Source: RGIG4790 sp964437615 (GTDB lineage: Bacteria > Bacillota > Clostridia > Christensenellales > UBA1242). From it: 47,272 bases of DNA. Where the stretch lies: NCBI GenBank assembly GCA_964437615.1, contig CAYTHL010000004.1, positions 1 through 47,272 on the forward strand, written 5' to 3'. Below, in pieces: positions 1 through 7,444 of the stretch. Position numbers and translations under genes: made by a program. Below the pieces are notes generated by a model. That model was not told the DNA's origin and ran no database searches. It saw only the letters and a list, made by a program, of their open reading frames with translations. Positions within the stretch are counted from its first letter, which is position 1. Every line of letters begins with the position of its first letter.

Positions 1-58
1 AAAATTTTGACACTTATTTTGACACTTAAAAAATCTGTTGATTGTCTGTTTGTTAATT

Positions 59-89
59 AAAAAGACTAGGCTAAAGCCTAGTCTTTTTA
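59..89 (+). terminator. Rho-independent terminator of a gene upstream of the window
   Basis: A 13-bp perfect stem (AAAAAGACTAGGC, loop TAAA, GCCTAGTCTTTTT) ends in a T-run. It probably closes a plus-strand gene lying left of the window and may work in both directions, which would also serve the minus-strand ATPase gene ending at 207. A direct repeat of TTTTGACACTTA lies just upstream, near positions 5-28. Confidence 0.8.
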
Positions 90-206
90 AGTTGCAAGTT
101 TAATGTTTTTGGTTAATATAATGCGTTATCAATTACAAGATTATTAACAATTAAGTATATTATTTTAATGTTTTTTAACGAAAATGAACTAGTTTTTTTA
201 TACCAT

Positions 207-3029
207 TTAGTTGTTGTTAAACTTAATGCGTTCGGTTAGCAAAAACATGGCGTTAATTAGGCTAGGAGATAGCAGTATTAAAATGATTATAAACAGCGAA
301 TGAGATAGGTCTAGTGAAACAAGTTTAAAGAAACTGCTCATGCAAGTTATGCCAACAAGGCAGATTACAAACATAACGGCGCACATAATTGCGGTAAGAG
401 GTTTAAATGGCTTGCATAGCCTAATTAGCATAAATAGTCCAGAAAAGGTTATGGTTATGGTTAGCATGGTAGTTATTACATTTGTAATGTTGTCAGCAAC
501 CACTGTGCCATCTACAAGCAGACAAAATACATATATGGCTATCGAATTAATTATTAGCGTCAAGGCGCCGGGTAGAGCGTTTTTAAACAGGTTGAGTAAA
601 AACTTGCCCTCAACAGGCTTGTCGTTTGGCAAAAACGCCAAGAAGAAGGACGGTACGCCAATTACAAACATTTCTAGTAGCAGCATGTGCCTAGGCAAGA
701 GAGGATAAGAAAGCCCGCATAGCAGCACAAGAATAGACAGCACTATTGTGTATAGCGTTTTCATAAAAAATAGGGCACTTGCTTTTTGCATATTGTTAAT
801 TACTCGTCTGCCCTCTAGAACTGTGGCTGGCATGCTGCTAAAATTGCTGTCTAGCAGCACCATATGGCTGACGCTTCTAACGGCCTCGCTTCCGCTAGCC
901 ATGGCTACCGAACAGTCTGCCTCTTTTAGCGCCAAAATGTCGTTTACGCCGTCACCCGTCATGGCAACAGTGTGCCTTTCAGCTTTAATTGCCTTAACCA
1001 AAATGGCCTTTTGTTCTGGAGTGACACGCCCAAACACCGTGTATTTATTGGCGGCGGCAATTACTTGTTTTTCATTTAAGCCCTCCAAACTAATTAGGTT
1101 TTCGGTACCGGCTACACCAACGCGCTTGGCTATTTCGGCAACAGTTAGCGGATTATCTCCCGAGATAATCTTAATTGCAACGCCGTTATTTTTAAACCAT
1201 TTTATAGTTTCCATAGCGTCATCTCTAATGCGGTCTTCTAGTATAATTAGGGCAATGGGCTTTCTGCCTTGTGGCAGATTATCCTTAATAATAATGCCGT
1301 CTGCGTATGCCAAAAGTAGCACACGGTAGCCGTCCTTAGAATACTGCTCAACCATGTTGTTTATTTTTAAGTCAGTGCTATTTGGCATAACAAACTCTGG
1401 CGCGCCCATAATAAATGTTCCCGAGTTTTCAAAACTTACAGCACTAAGCTTGCGGCTAGACGAAAATGGCAAACTAGCCACTGGTTTTAGTTCTTTGTTG
1501 TAGCCAAAATAATTAATAAGCGCCTGGCTAGTTTGATTGTTATCACCAAGAGCCGAAAGCATGCTGCCCATAATGCGTTTTAAAGTGTAGTCGGTGTCGG
1601 CAAGTTGCAAGCAGTTGTAAACTTTCATGGTGCCGTCGGTAATTGTGCCAGTTTTGTCCAAGCACAAAACATCAACGCGGGCAAGCATTTCTACGCAATA
1701 CAAGTCTTGCACCAAGGCCTTTTTGCGGGCAAGTTTTATAACCGACAAAGTAAGCGAAACGCTGCAAAGCAAGAACATTCCTGCCGGAATCATGCCCATA
1801 ATGCTGCCTGCTGTTTTTGTAATGGTTTCGGTTATGCTGCTATCCGAGCGAATAAAGTTGTTTATATACATAAGTATGGCAATAGGAATGATTATAAAGC
1901 CTATTACGCGGATAATATTTTTAAGAGAGATAAATAGTTCAGATTTTGGTCTTTTGTATTTTTTGGCCTTTGCGGCAAGTTGCTGAATATAGTTGGACTT
2001 GCCCACCTTTTCTACTCTGGCATGAGCATGACCCGAAACAACAAAACTTCCAGCAAGAATGGTGTCGCCCACTTTCTTTTTTATAGGCATACTTTCGCCA
2101 GTTAGCATACTTTCGTTAACTTCTAGGCTGCCCTCTATAAGCAAGCTGTCGGCAACTATCTGCTTGCCAGTGCTAAGCACAACAATGTCATCTAAAACAA
2201 CATCATTTGTGCCAACCGTGGTTTCTATTCCGTCGCGGATAACCTTTACGGCAGGGGCAGTCAGCAGGCTTAGTTTTTCTATTGTAAGTTTAGCCTTAAT
2301 TTCTTGAATGATGCCCACAGTGATGTTTACTAAAATTATAATTATGCCCAAGCAGTCGCTAAATGCGCCCACGCACATTAGGCTAATTGCAATTGCAAAG
2401 CACAAAATATTCAAAAATGTAACGATATTTTCTACAAAAATGCTTTTGTAGGTTTTTACATTTTGGTTAGGCGTGGCATTTGTTTGCTGCTTGTTTATGC
2501 GCTCTTGCACTTGGTCGTGAGATAAGCCAACCTTGTAGTCGGCACGCACACGCTTTACGCGTTTTGGAACAACTGGCTCTGGCTGTTGCTTGCCAAACAA
2601 TTTCTTTTTGCTAGGAGTTTCGGCAGCCTTGCCATTAGCTATTGCTTTGCTGTTTTTTTGTTTGCTGGCAGCGGAAGTTTTGCTACTAGCCGTTTTAGAT
2701 TTTTTTGTGGTGGTGTCTGTGTTGGATAAATCTAGGTTTACGCGTATAATTTCAGCGTTGTCTTCGCTGCTTGGCTCGGCGCTAGCGGCTACATTATTAG
2801 TTTCGGCGGACTTTTTGTCAACGTTGCTATTTTTGTCAGTGTCTTTTTTGTCTGCCGACTTATTTTTGGTGGGGCTAGAACTATTATCCTTTTTAATTGC
2901 GCCAGAAGCCGGTTTTTTTGCATTAGCAGAATTGCCAGCCTTTTTGGTCTTGGCAGTTGCGGTTGTTTTTTGGTCTTGGGCTTTGCCCAAAACATCGTCC
3001 ATATTAAGTTGATTAGATTTATCTGCCAT
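207..3029 (-). CDS. P-type cation-transporting ATPase (CtpE-like) with a long low-complexity N-terminus
   Basis: Membrane ion pump driven by ATP through a phospho-aspartate intermediate. The phosphorylation motif DKTGTIT sits near residue 458, the actuator motif TGES lies before it, and the hinge TGDGVND lies after it; hydrophobic segments flank the cytosolic domains in the usual order. No N-terminal CPx heavy-metal domain is present, and the arrangement resembles CtpE-type pumps (calcium is proposed for that family); the ion cannot be read here. About 160 N-terminal residues are Lys/Ala/Ser/Asn-rich low complexity, unusual for the family. I start at ATG 3029 because GGGAG lies about 8 nt upstream; a longer frame to TTG 3044 would place that site inside the gene. 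Monocistronic, divergent from rpsF. Confidence 0.9.
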   Translation of the reverse strand: MADKSNQLNMDDVLGKAQDQKTTATAKTKKAGNSANAKKPASGAIKKDNSSSPTKNKSADKKDTDKNSNVDKKSAETNNVAASAEPSSEDNAEIIRVNLDLSNTDTTTKKSKTASSKTSAASKQKNSKAIANGKAAETPSKKKLFGKQQPEPVVPKRVKRVRADYKVGLSHDQVQERINKQQTNATPNQNVKTYKSIFVENIVTFLNILCFAIAISLMCVGAFSDCLGIIIILVNITVGIIQEIKAKLTIEKLSLLTAPAVKVIRDGIETTVGTNDVVLDDIVVLSTGKQIVADSLLIEGSLEVNESMLTGESMPIKKKVGDTILAGSFVVSGHAHARVEKVGKSNYIQQLAAKAKKYKRPKSELFISLKNIIRVIGFIIIPIAILMYINNFIRSDSSITETITKTAGSIMGMIPAGMFLLCSVSLTLSVIKLARKKALVQDLYCVEMLARVDVLCLDKTGTITDGTMKVYNCLQLADTDYTLKRIMGSMLSALGDNNQTSQALINYFGYNKELKPVASLPFSSSRKLSAVSFENSGTFIMGAPEFVMPNSTDLKINNMVEQYSKDGYRVLLLAYADGIIIKDNLPQGRKPIALIILEDRIRDDAMETIKWFKNNGVAIKIISGDNPLTVAEIAKRVGVAGTENLISLEGLNEKQVIAAANKYTVFGRVTPEQKAILVKAIKAERHTVAMTGDGVNDILALKEADCSVAMASGSEAVRSVSHMVLLDSNFSSMPATVLEGRRVINNMQKASALFFMKTLYTIVLSILVLLCGLSYPLLPRHMLLLEMFVIGVPSFFLAFLPNDKPVEGKFLLNLFKNALPGALTLIINSIAIYVFCLLVDGTVVADNITNVITTMLTITITFSGLFMLIRLCKPFKPLTAIMCAVMFVICLVGITCMSSFFKLVSLDLSHSLFIIILILLSPSLINAMFLLTERIKFNNN

Positions 3030-3065
3030 GGCATAATCTCCCAAAATAACTATTATAAATATTAT

Positions 3066-3094
3066 ATTACAACTTTACCAAACTATTTGTCAAC
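3066..3094 (-). promoter_or_regulatory. Sigma-A-type promoter of the P-type ATPase gene
   Basis: On the minus strand TTGACA (3089-3094) and TGTAAT (3066-3071) are 17 nt apart, followed by GGGAG and the ATG at 3029. Confidence 0.65.
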
Positions 3095-3157
3095 TTTATA
3101 TGTGGGCTTTTTTTATTAGAAATTTTATAATAATAGACTGGTTTTGTAAATTAATGC

Positions 3158-3186
3158 TTGCAATTAAAAAAAAAGTGTGTTATAAT
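3158..3186 (+). promoter_or_regulatory. Promoter of the rpsF-ssb-rpsR operon
   Basis: TTGCAA (3158-3163) and TATAAT (3181-3186) have a 17-nt spacer, placing transcription start near 3193 and giving a leader of about 55 nt. Confidence 0.7.
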
Positions 3187-3192
3187 GCCAAA

Positions 3193-3232
3193 TAGTTCCT
3201 TGTCAGTGTTCTGCTGACCGAATGAGTCCAAA
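3193..3232 (+). promoter_or_regulatory. Possible S6:S18-binding leader hairpin
   Basis: The rpsF leader folds GTCAG, loop TGTTCTG, CTGAC, followed at once by CCGAATGAG. Many bacteria have an rpsF leader structure with a conserved CCG that binds the S6:S18 complex to autoregulate the operon. Position and the CCG fit; the match is by eye only and could be coincidental. Confidence 0.35.
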
Positions 3233-3246
3233 AGGAGGAAGAAAAT

Positions 3247-3528
3247 ATGAAGTCTTACGAAATGCTTTACATTATCGAAGCCGGCTTGCCAGACGAGCAG
3301 AAAGAAGCTTTGGTAGAAAAGGTTACAGGCATCTTGCAGTCTAACGGCGGGCAAGATATAACCGTAGACAAGTGGGGGATAAGAAAATACGCTTACCCAA
3401 TCAACTACAAAACCGAAGGCTATTATTGCCTAGTAAACTTTAAAGCTAACGAAAACGCAGTTAAGCCCGTTAGTGACCTACTAAACATTACAGATAATGT
3501 CGTTCGCCATATGATAGTGGCAAAATAA
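3247..3528 (+). CDS. rpsF: 30S ribosomal protein S6
   Basis: 93 residues, the normal length for S6, which binds S18 on the platform of the small ribosomal subunit. It begins MKSYEMLYIIEAG and carries the typical segment WGIRKYAYPINYKTEGYY. An AAAGGAGG ribosome site sits 7 nt before the ATG. First gene of rpsF-ssb-rpsR; the partner S18 is third. Confidence 0.97.
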   Translation: MKSYEMLYIIEAGLPDEQKEALVEKVTGILQSNGGQDITVDKWGIRKYAYPINYKTEGYYCLVNFKANENAVKPVSDLLNITDNVVRHMIVAK

Positions 3529-3544
3529 TTTAAAGGAGAAAAAT

Positions 3545-3973
3545 ATGAATAAAGTTTTTCTAATTGGTAACCTTACCAAAGACCCAGAACTTAGTACCAC
3601 AACCAACGGCGTATCTCTGTGCAAGTTTACACTAGCTGTTCAGCGTAGGTTTGCTAACAGCAACGGCGAGCGAGAAGCAGATTTCTTGCCAATAATTGTT
3701 TGGCGCGCACAAGCAGATAACTGCTACAAATATCTTAAAAAAGGTAGCAAAGTTAGCGTTTGTGGCTCTATTCAAACCCGCGTTTACGAAACTCCAGAAG
3801 GCAATCGTCGTTACATGACAGAAGTTGTTGCCGAAGAAGTAGAATTTATTTCTACTCGCAGCACAGACGGCTCTTCCGACACAGGCGAAGTTCCTGCCGA
3901 GGGTGGCAGCAAGCCAACAAGTGTTGTAAATAAGTTTGAGCCTATAGAAGATGACGACAATCTTCCATTCTAA
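3545..3973 (+). CDS. ssb: Single-stranded DNA-binding protein SSB
   Basis: 142 residues: an N-terminal OB fold (MNKVFLIGNLTKDPEL, then LPIIVWRAQADNCYKYLKKG) and a flexible tail ending in the acidic tip EDDDNLPF, which recruits replication and repair partners in this family. AAAGGAG lies just upstream, 16 bp after rpsF. The frame ends intact two bases before the N gap, and the last 55 bases recur exactly after the gap, so the gene is complete. A structured repeat begins directly at its stop codon in the post-gap copy. Confidence 0.97.
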   Translation: MNKVFLIGNLTKDPELSTTTNGVSLCKFTLAVQRRFANSNGEREADFLPIIVWRAQADNCYKYLKKGSKVSVCGSIQTRVYETPEGNRRYMTEVVAEEVEFISTRSTDGSSDTGEVPAEGGSKPTSVVNKFEPIEDDDNLPF

Positions 3974-3974
3974 A

Positions 3975-4074
3975 NNNNNNNNNNNNNNNNNNNNNNNNNN
4001 NNNNNNNNNNNNNNNNNNNNNNNNNNNNNNNNNNNNNNNNNNNNNNNNNNNNNNNNNNNNNNNNNNNNNNNNNN
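3975..4074. other. Scaffold gap of 100 N flanked by an exact 55-base duplication
   Basis: The 55 bases before the gap (3920-3974) are identical to the 55 after it (4075-4129). Gap length of exactly 100 and a 55-base overlap are typical of an assembler scaffolding two contigs that end on the same k-mer. The true sequence may simply overlap, putting ssb directly next to the repeat at 4129. Positions downstream may therefore be inflated by about 155 bases. Confidence 0.85.
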
Positions 4075-4128
4075 AGTGTTGTAAATAAGTTTGAGCCTAT
4101 AGAAGATGACGACAATCTTCCATTCTAA

Positions 4129-4355
4129 ATTCGCAAAAACCAGCAGATAGCTGCGTCGCATGTGAATATTTTGGGACCCCATAGGTTTTTTAAAAAAACC
4201 GTATGGGGAGAGGAAGAACCGCGCCAATAACATTTGGTTTTGCATTCTTAGCAAAACCAAAAACAGCGCCGCGGTTCTGACGAGGTCATTTAGAATAACT
4301 AAACTCCCTTGTGGATAAAACGCACGCTCCTTGCTCTCTACTACTTTTTGCGAAT
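4129..4355 (+). repeat. A element 1 (after ssb), interrupted by a B module
   Basis: The outer stem ATTCGCAAAAA (4129-4139) and TTTTTGCGAAT (4345-4355) is 11 bp and perfect. Its 5' arm starts at the last A of the ssb stop region (TCTAAATTCGC). Inside are the 5' box CTGCGTCGC (4151-4159), the small hairpin TTTAG-AATAA-CTAAA, the run CTTGTGGATAAAA also seen downstream of secA, and the 3' box CTCCTTGCTCT. A B module (about 4173-4282) lies between the 5' box and the small hairpin. Confidence 0.75.
4173..4282 (-). repeat. B module nested in A element 1
   Basis: Read on the minus strand: CGTCA, stem AGAACCGCG, an inner hairpin GGTTTTGC/GCAAAACC, the closing arm CGCGGTTCT, the conserved run TTCCTCTCCCC, then a near-perfect palindrome with arms CCCCATACGGTTTTTT and AAAAAACCTATGGGG, then TCCC. 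The same order with different stems occurs at 9477-9586. Confidence 0.65.
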
Positions 4356-4430
4356 TTGTAGAGGACAAGAAGCGGACGCACTTATCCAATTTCCTTGCCC
4401 AGTATCAAATTTCCATGCATTTGTGTGGAA

Positions 4431-4575
4431 AACCAGCAGATAGCTGCGTCGCATATGAATATTTTGGGACCCCATAGGTTTTTTAAAAAAAACGTATGGG
4501 GAGAGGAAGAACCGCGTCAATAACATTTGGTTTTGCATTCTTAGCAAAACCAAAAACAGCGCCGCGGTTCTGACG
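4431..4575 (+). repeat. Partial tandem copy of A element 1 with its B module
   Basis: Repeats bases 4138-4282 at an offset of 293 with scattered substitutions (GCATGTG to GCATATG, CGCGCC to CGCGTC), so it is a real diverged copy rather than an assembly echo. It stops after TGACG and lacks the TTTAG..CTAAA hairpin and 3' half. It lies about 40 bp upstream of the rpsR ribosome site. Confidence 0.7.
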
Positions 4576-4632
4576 GAAGATTGTATCATTAAGATGCAAA
4601 ACGCATCAGAAAATATTTAAAGGAGAAAAATT

Positions 4633-4899
4633 ATGAACAAAAAGTTTGTTAAACCAAGCGATAGTGATGATAAAAGCCCTAAAAAGCCAAGAAAATCTGC
4701 TAAAAAAGTTTGTGCTTTTTGCGCAGAGAAGTCTGCAATAGACTACAAAGATGTAGCTAAACTTCGCAGATATATGACCGAAAAGGGCAAAATTATTCCA
4801 CGCCGTACAACTGGTGTTTGTGCAAAGCATCAACGCGAGCTGCAAAACGCCATAAAAAGGGCGAGGGTTATGGCGCTACTACCATACAAGACTATATAA
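4633..4899 (+). CDS. rpsR: 30S ribosomal protein S18
   Basis: 88 residues with the family core CAFCAEKSAIDYKDVAKLRR, then GKIIPRRTTGVCAKHQREL and a basic end ARVMALLPY. S18 pairs with S6 on the small subunit. AAAGGAG is 8 nt upstream. In related genomes ssb and rpsR are usually adjacent; here about 500 bp of structured repeats separate them. The stop codon lies inside the outer stem of A element 2. Confidence 0.97.
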   Translation: MNKKFVKPSDSDDKSPKKPRKSAKKVCAFCAEKSAIDYKDVAKLRRYMTEKGKIIPRRTTGVCAKHQRELQNAIKRARVMALLPYKTI

Positions 4900-5022
4900 T
4901 TGCGTGTATTTTGGCCGGATAGCATCGTCGCAAAGTCAAACCGGGCAGTCATTTACGCCAAGTAAAATCCTACCCGGTTTTTTGTTTGCTTCTTGCTCTT
5001 CAACCAAACTCCACGCAATTAT
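4896..5022 (+). repeat. A element 2 (after rpsR)
   Basis: Cleanest member. The outer stem is ATAATTGCGTG (4896-4906, containing the rpsR TAA) with CACGCAATTAT (5012-5022), 11 bp perfect. Next come a 3x3 internal loop TAT/CTC, then TTTGG (4910-4914) with CCAAA (5004-5008). Within are the box ATCGTCGC, an inner stem ACCGGG/CCCGGT, a small hairpin TTTAC-GCCAA-GTAAA, and the 3' box TTCTTGCTCTTCA. Confidence 0.8.
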
Positions 5023-5052
5023 AAATCTATAGGTCAAGGTGTAGGATAGTAA

Positions 5053-5178
5053 TCTCTTGCGTGTATTTTGGCCAGATAGCATCGTCGCAAAGTCAAACCG
5101 GGCAGTCATTTACGCCAAGTAAAATCGCATACGACAAATAACCTTGCTTCTAGCTCTTTATCAAAACTTCGTAAAATT
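5053..5178 (+). repeat. Chimeric tandem copy of A element 2
   Basis: The 5' half, from TTGCGTGTATTTTGGCC through TTTAC-GCCAA-GTAAAATC, repeats element 2 at an offset of 157. The 3' half (CGACAAATAACCTTGC...) instead resembles the A element at 17124-17256. This looks like recombination between two members or replacement after insertion. Confidence 0.55.
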
Positions 5179-5195
5179 TAGAATGATTTAAGAAG

Positions 5196-5222
5196 CTGCG
5201 GAATTCCTTCCGCGGTTTTTTA
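5196..5222 (+). terminator. Rho-independent terminator of rpsF-ssb-rpsR
   Basis: Stem CTGCGGAA, loop TTCC, TTCCGCGG, followed by TTTTTT. It is the first T-tailed hairpin after rpsR, 300 bp downstream and beyond the structured repeats. Confidence 0.75.
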
Positions 5223-5269
5223 TATTTGTCTTTTGTTGACAATGGTATAATAAAGCAAAGGAGAAAGCC

Positions 5270-5520
5270 ATGAGCAGGGTTAATAAGTATTGCAAAGACA
5301 ACAAAAATTGTACAAGGCTGATGACAATGTATAGTAGTATTTAGAGTTGTATTCAAAAGTTTCTGGGAAAACACCAGAAAAATTTATTTCTTATTGTGTA
5401 AAAGCTTATAAAGATTTACCAACACAACAAGCGGCGTGTCAAGGCATAAAAGGCCATACGGAGATATTAAATATGGTACACAAGTTTGGCAACCTAGAAA
5501 TAAATTTAGATTACAAGTAA
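5270..5520 (+). pseudogene. Small broken ORF, function unknown
   Basis: A good ribosome site (AAAGGAG) precedes ATG 5270, which opens 24 codons (MSRVNKYCKDNKNCTRLM...) ending at a TAG (5342-5344). An adjacent frame continues from 5347 with 58 sense codons (LYSKVSGKTPEKF...NLEINLDYK) to TAA at 5518-5520. Removing two bases near 5341 would join them into one reading frame of about 80 residues, which suggests a frameshifted gene. I recognise no family. It could also be two unrelated short frames. Confidence 0.4.
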
Positions 5521-5613
5521 TCGTAAGCCGAGAGGCGCAGTGCGGGCAAAAGCCAAAAACTGGCAAGTTTGGCTAATTGGCAAATATTTTGCATGACAGT
5601 AGTTTTTAAAATC

Positions 5614-5642
5614 TTGACAATATGGCTGGATTAGGATATAAT
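5614..5642 (+). promoter_or_regulatory. Promoter of dnaB
   Basis: TTGACA (5614-5619) and TATAAT (5637-5642) are 17 nt apart, 35 bp ahead of the dnaB start. The helicase therefore has its own promoter rather than reading through from rpsR. Confidence 0.75.
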
Positions 5643-5676
5643 AGGCTATAATTAAAAAGTTAGGGTAGGTAAAACT

Positions 5677-7299
5677 ATGGCACGCTTAGATGAAAATAGC
5701 AAGACTAGCAAAAGCATAAGGCTTAGTGCAAAGACGGCAAATCCTAAAACTATGCCAAACAACTTGGAGGCTGAGCAGGCTGTGCTTTGCTGCGCCATGA
5801 TAGACAAACTTGCCGCCGAGTATGTAATTGGACAGCTTAGTTCGTCAGACTTTTACAGCGAAACTCACCGAATTATTTTTGATGCCATGCAGAGCTTGTA
5901 CAATTCGTCTAAGCCAATAGATTTTATCTCTGTGCAAGACGAACTAAACAAGTCCGACAGGCTGGAATCTGTGGGTGGTATAAACTATCTAATAAGCATA
6001 ACAAACGCCTTGCCAAGTAGCGCCTATCATGTGCATTACACCAAAATTGTCAAGCGAGACGCCATTTTGCGGCACCTAATAGAGGCCTGCAACAAGATTA
6101 TTGTAGACGCCTACGAGGCCACCGACCTAGACGTTGTTGACAAAGCTGAAAAACTTATTTTTGAAATTGGCGAAAAGAATGTCACTAGTGGTCTAGAAAA
6201 TTTGCGTCCAGCATTTAACGACTCCATGAGTACCTTTGAAGAAATCTTTAAAAACGGCGCAAATAAGCGTGGCATTCGCAGCGGATTTTTTGCTCTAGAC
6301 AAAAAGACGGGCGGATTTCAAAAGACCGATCTAATTGTTATTGCGGCACGTCCAGGCATTGGTAAAACAAGTTTGGCCATGAATATTGTTACTAACGCCG
6401 CTATTCAAGACAAAGCCAAGTGCGCCATATTTTCACTAGAAATGAGCCGCGAGCAGCTGGCGCAGCGTATGCTATGTTCGGTTGCGGGCGTAGATATGGG
6501 CAAGGCGCGGTTAGGCGAGCTTACAGACATAGACTGGCAAAAACTGTGGAAGGCGCACAAAAAACTTATGGACACAAATATTTACTGCGATGCAAACAGC
6601 CTTAGTAAGCCATCTACCATACTATCTCAGTGTCGCAAACTAAAGCGCGAGCGCGGGCTAGATCTAATTGTTGTAGACTACTTACAGCTTATGACAGGAG
6701 ATAAAAAGAGCGAAAGCCGTCAAAACGAAGTGTCGGACATGAGCCGTCAAATGAAGATTTTGGCAAAAGAGTTAGATGTGCCGGTTATAGTGCTATCCCA
6801 GCTTTCCCGTGCCGTTCAGCAACGCCAAGACCACAGACCTGTGCTTAGCGACCTAAGAGAATCAGGTGCCATAGAGCAAGACGCCGACATGGTTATATTT
6901 ATCGACCGAAAAGACGTCAGTGAGGGTGATGTTGTAGAGAGTGATAATTACACTGCTGAACTTATTATAGCCAAGTTCCGTAACGGCGAGCCGGGCAGCG
7001 TAAGCGTTGGTTGGGATGGCAGCAAAGTTAGCTTTGTCAACCTTGCGGGCGACGAAAATATGCGCAGCCTAGAGGCCACCTACGAAGCAATGCACGCTAC
7101 CGCCGAGGGAGATATTCCAGAGGGTTTTGAAGCCTTTGCCGATATTCCGCAGAGCGAACTACCTACCGATTTTGAAGAACTTTCTAGTGATATAGCTAGC
7201 AGTATGGGGCAGGGGATTGAGCCTATTAGTGCGCCTATTGGCGACGATATTTTTGGAGATATTCCAGACCCAGCTCCACCCGCAGATGACATATTTTAA
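5677..7299 (+). CDS. dnaB: Replicative DNA helicase DnaB
   Basis: Hexameric helicase that unwinds DNA at the replication fork (named dnaC in Bacillus). The N-terminal domain begins near residue 26 (MPNNLEAEQAVL) and the RecA-like motor follows: Walker A ARPGIGKTS near residues 224-231, Walker B LIVVDYLQLM near 330, then the arginine-finger region SDLRESGAIEQDADMV. At 540 residues it is longer than the usual 440-470 owing to an acidic, Pro-rich tail of about 70 residues after the motor, which might be a loader- or partner-binding extension. rplI, normally between rpsR and dnaB, is not here. Its likely loaders lie at 26.9-29.4 kb. Confidence 0.97.
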   Translation: MARLDENSKTSKSIRLSAKTANPKTMPNNLEAEQAVLCCAMIDKLAAEYVIGQLSSSDFYSETHRIIFDAMQSLYNSSKPIDFISVQDELNKSDRLESVGGINYLISITNALPSSAYHVHYTKIVKRDAILRHLIEACNKIIVDAYEATDLDVVDKAEKLIFEIGEKNVTSGLENLRPAFNDSMSTFEEIFKNGANKRGIRSGFFALDKKTGGFQKTDLIVIAARPGIGKTSLAMNIVTNAAIQDKAKCAIFSLEMSREQLAQRMLCSVAGVDMGKARLGELTDIDWQKLWKAHKKLMDTNIYCDANSLSKPSTILSQCRKLKRERGLDLIVVDYLQLMTGDKKSESRQNEVSDMSRQMKILAKELDVPVIVLSQLSRAVQQRQDHRPVLSDLRESGAIEQDADMVIFIDRKDVSEGDVVESDNYTAELIIAKFRNGEPGSVSVGWDGSKVSFVNLAGDENMRSLEATYEAMHATAEGDIPEGFEAFADIPQSELPTDFEELSSDIASSMGQGIEPISAPIGDDIFGDIPDPAPPADDIF

Positions 7300-7444
7300 T
7301 TAAATTTGGCTAGCTTTTGTAGGTTTTTTGCAAAAAATAGGCGTAATTTCTACTTTCAAAGCTAAAAATTTGCTAAAAACTGCAAATTTTGGCCAACATG
7401 TTGTATATTTACTATCATTTTAAAACAAAAAGGACTATTTTATT

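Noticed and set aside
5150..5566. Minus-strand ORFs opposite the broken small gene
   Set aside because: They span the terminator hairpin and repeats, lack ribosome sites, and are shadows of plus-strand sequence.
7300..7444. T-box riboswitch upstream of alaS
   Set aside because: Only about 145 bp are available, with no T-box sequence, specifier stem or terminator visible.
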